Origin: Maricaulis sp.
GTDB lineage: Bacteria; Pseudomonadota; Alphaproteobacteria; Caulobacterales; Maricaulaceae
DNA: 64,000 nucleotides
NCBI GenBank assembly: GCA_017643585.1
Contig: JAEPND010000002.1
Location: 124,001 to 188,000 of the forward strand
Direction of reading: 5' to 3'
The stretch's first letter is position 1; each line of letters opens with the position of its first letter. The translations under genes and the position numbers were made by a program. The notes under the pieces were generated by a model. That model ran no database searches and was not told where the DNA came from. It saw only the letters and a list, made by a program, of their open reading frames with translations. Shown here in pieces: positions 62,914-64,000 of this stretch.

Positions 62914-62929
62914 ATTTCGCTCGCGAAAT
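62914..62929 (-). promoter_or_regulatory. Palindrome abutting the pdhA start codon
   Basis: ATTTCGCTCGCGAAAT (7-base arms, 2-base centre) ends one base before the pdhA ATG and takes the place of the ribosome-binding sequence. The core TTCGCTCGCGAA matches the palindrome upstream of pdhC except at one central base. It could be a DNA operator or an RNA hairpin that limits translation. Confidence 0.45.
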
Positions 62930-63068
62930 TAATGGGCGCGGACGCGCCGGGACAGTTCGAGCGACTTATCAGAGTTTGCGGTAACTCCGCAAGTTCAAAC
63001 GCGCGAAACTCCCCCGCAAAGCGAATCGCCCTGCGGCCACACCTGGCTATTCCGTTTGCGAAGAAACG

Positions 63069-63377
63069 TTAACGGCGATTGGAGGTGTCGATTTCTACAA
63101 TGAAATCGCGAGGATGCGCGACATTCAAAACCGCACGAGCGCGTTCATCGAGATAGTCGAGGTCCAGACTGTCAGAGCGCAGACGAGATGCGATTTCTTC
63201 CATGTGCTCGCGTTCGGCCTGGGCAGCGGCAAGCTGTATTTCGGTTTCGCGGATCTCGTTTTCAATAACCAGCCAGTTGAGCACACCCTGCTCACCGGTC
63301 AGGGCGTGATAGCCAAAATAGGCAATCGCCATGGCGATAAAAAAGCTCGGAATGAATCGCTTGATCGCGTCCACCAC
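63069..63377 (-). CDS. ftsB: Septum formation initiator (FtsB/DivIC family)
   Basis: A 102-residue bitopic protein: short cytoplasmic N-terminus, one membrane helix (FFIAMAIAYFGYHAL, about 12-26), a periplasmic coiled coil (IENEIRETEIQLAAAQAEREHMEEIASRL, about 38-66) and a DYLDERARAVLNVAHPRDF end typical of FtsB. It links FtsL and FtsQ in the divisome. eno-ftsB-pdhA is the conserved order. Confidence 0.93.
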   Translation of the reverse strand: MVDAIKRFIPSFFIAMAIAYFGYHALTGEQGVLNWLVIENEIRETEIQLAAAQAEREHMEEIASRLRSDSLDLDYLDERARAVLNVAHPRDFIVEIDTSNRR

Positions 63378-63456
63378 TGGTCACCCTGTCTGCCGGCATT
63401 TCGCCGTGTCTAGGGTTTCAAGTAGACGCGATCAGCGTGAAGGAAGCGTTACCGGA

Positions 63457-64000
<544 letters not shown>

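Overview
The window is high-GC, gene-dense chromosomal DNA from an alphaproteobacterium. The ntrB-ntrC-ntrY-ntrX-trkA-trkH-dat-hfq-hflX order, the IspD-IspF fusion, the pyruvate dehydrogenase E1-beta subunit with its own lipoyl domain, the eno-ftsB-pdhA order and the ratA-lipA pair all point there. The overall content resembles Maricaulales/Hyphomonadaceae (Maricaulis- or Oceanicaulis-like). The family placement is inference; the class is well supported. No prophage, insertion sequence or CRISPR array was seen, and no gap without a gene exceeds about 300 bases.

Layout. 1-5.1 kb (minus strand): a tryptophan catabolic operon kynA-kynB-kynU, followed by a beta-oxidation enzyme and the start of an anthraniloyl-CoA-type flavin monooxygenase that runs off the left edge. 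5.2-8.2 kb: two paralogous HupE/UreJ-like membrane proteins flank a TetR regulator and a fatty acid hydroxylase/sterol desaturase-like protein. 8.3-16 kb: an M3 oligopeptidase lipoprotein, a BLUF blue-light sensor, an M14 carboxypeptidase, a DoxX-like protein, a hydrolase, the msrPQ methionine sulfoxide repair pair and a SpoIIAA/STAS-like protein. 16.1-16.8 kb: a Tsx/DUF5020-like outer membrane protein gene broken by a frameshift and an in-frame stop, directly beside tRNA-Ser(UGA).

17-24.7 kb: rlpA, dacC, tmk, holB, tatD, a PhnP-like metallohydrolase and mazG on the plus strand, meeting hflX-hfq. 25-35.7 kb (minus): dat, trkH, trkA, ntrX, ntrY, ntrC, ntrB and dusB. 35.8-38.9 kb: ispDF and pncC converge on ratA-lipA. 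39-41.7 kb: an ArsR/SdpR-type repressor with an SdpI-like membrane partner, then a large secreted alpha/beta hydrolase. 41.8-47.2 kb: two M1 metallopeptidases around a DUF6702 gene; about 790 bp at their 3' ends are nearly identical.

47.3-52.1 kb holds three exported proteins built of short Gly/Asp/Ala beta-helix repeats of the polymer-forming (bactofilin-like) type, one membrane-anchored and two lipoproteins, around an acyl-ACP/acyl-CoA synthetase. This is the least explained set in the window. 52.2-64 kb: lpd, a haloalkane dehalogenase, a cupin, a double-hotdog thioesterase, the dispersed pyruvate dehydrogenase genes pdhA, pdhB and pdhC with small passenger genes between them, a class C beta-lactamase-fold hydrolase, ftsB and the 3' part of eno. 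The pdh genes, lpd and lipA together supply a complete, lipoylated pyruvate dehydrogenase complex.

Main points for a second look: the beta-helix trio and the two-cysteine C-terminal domain shared by two of its members; a palindrome of the form TTCGCTMGCGAA upstream of both pdhA and pdhC; an NtrC that has lost the GAFTGA loop and much of the sigma-54 activator core; the HupE-desaturase-TetR island with putative operator repeats; and the M1 peptidase duplication with apparent gene conversion.
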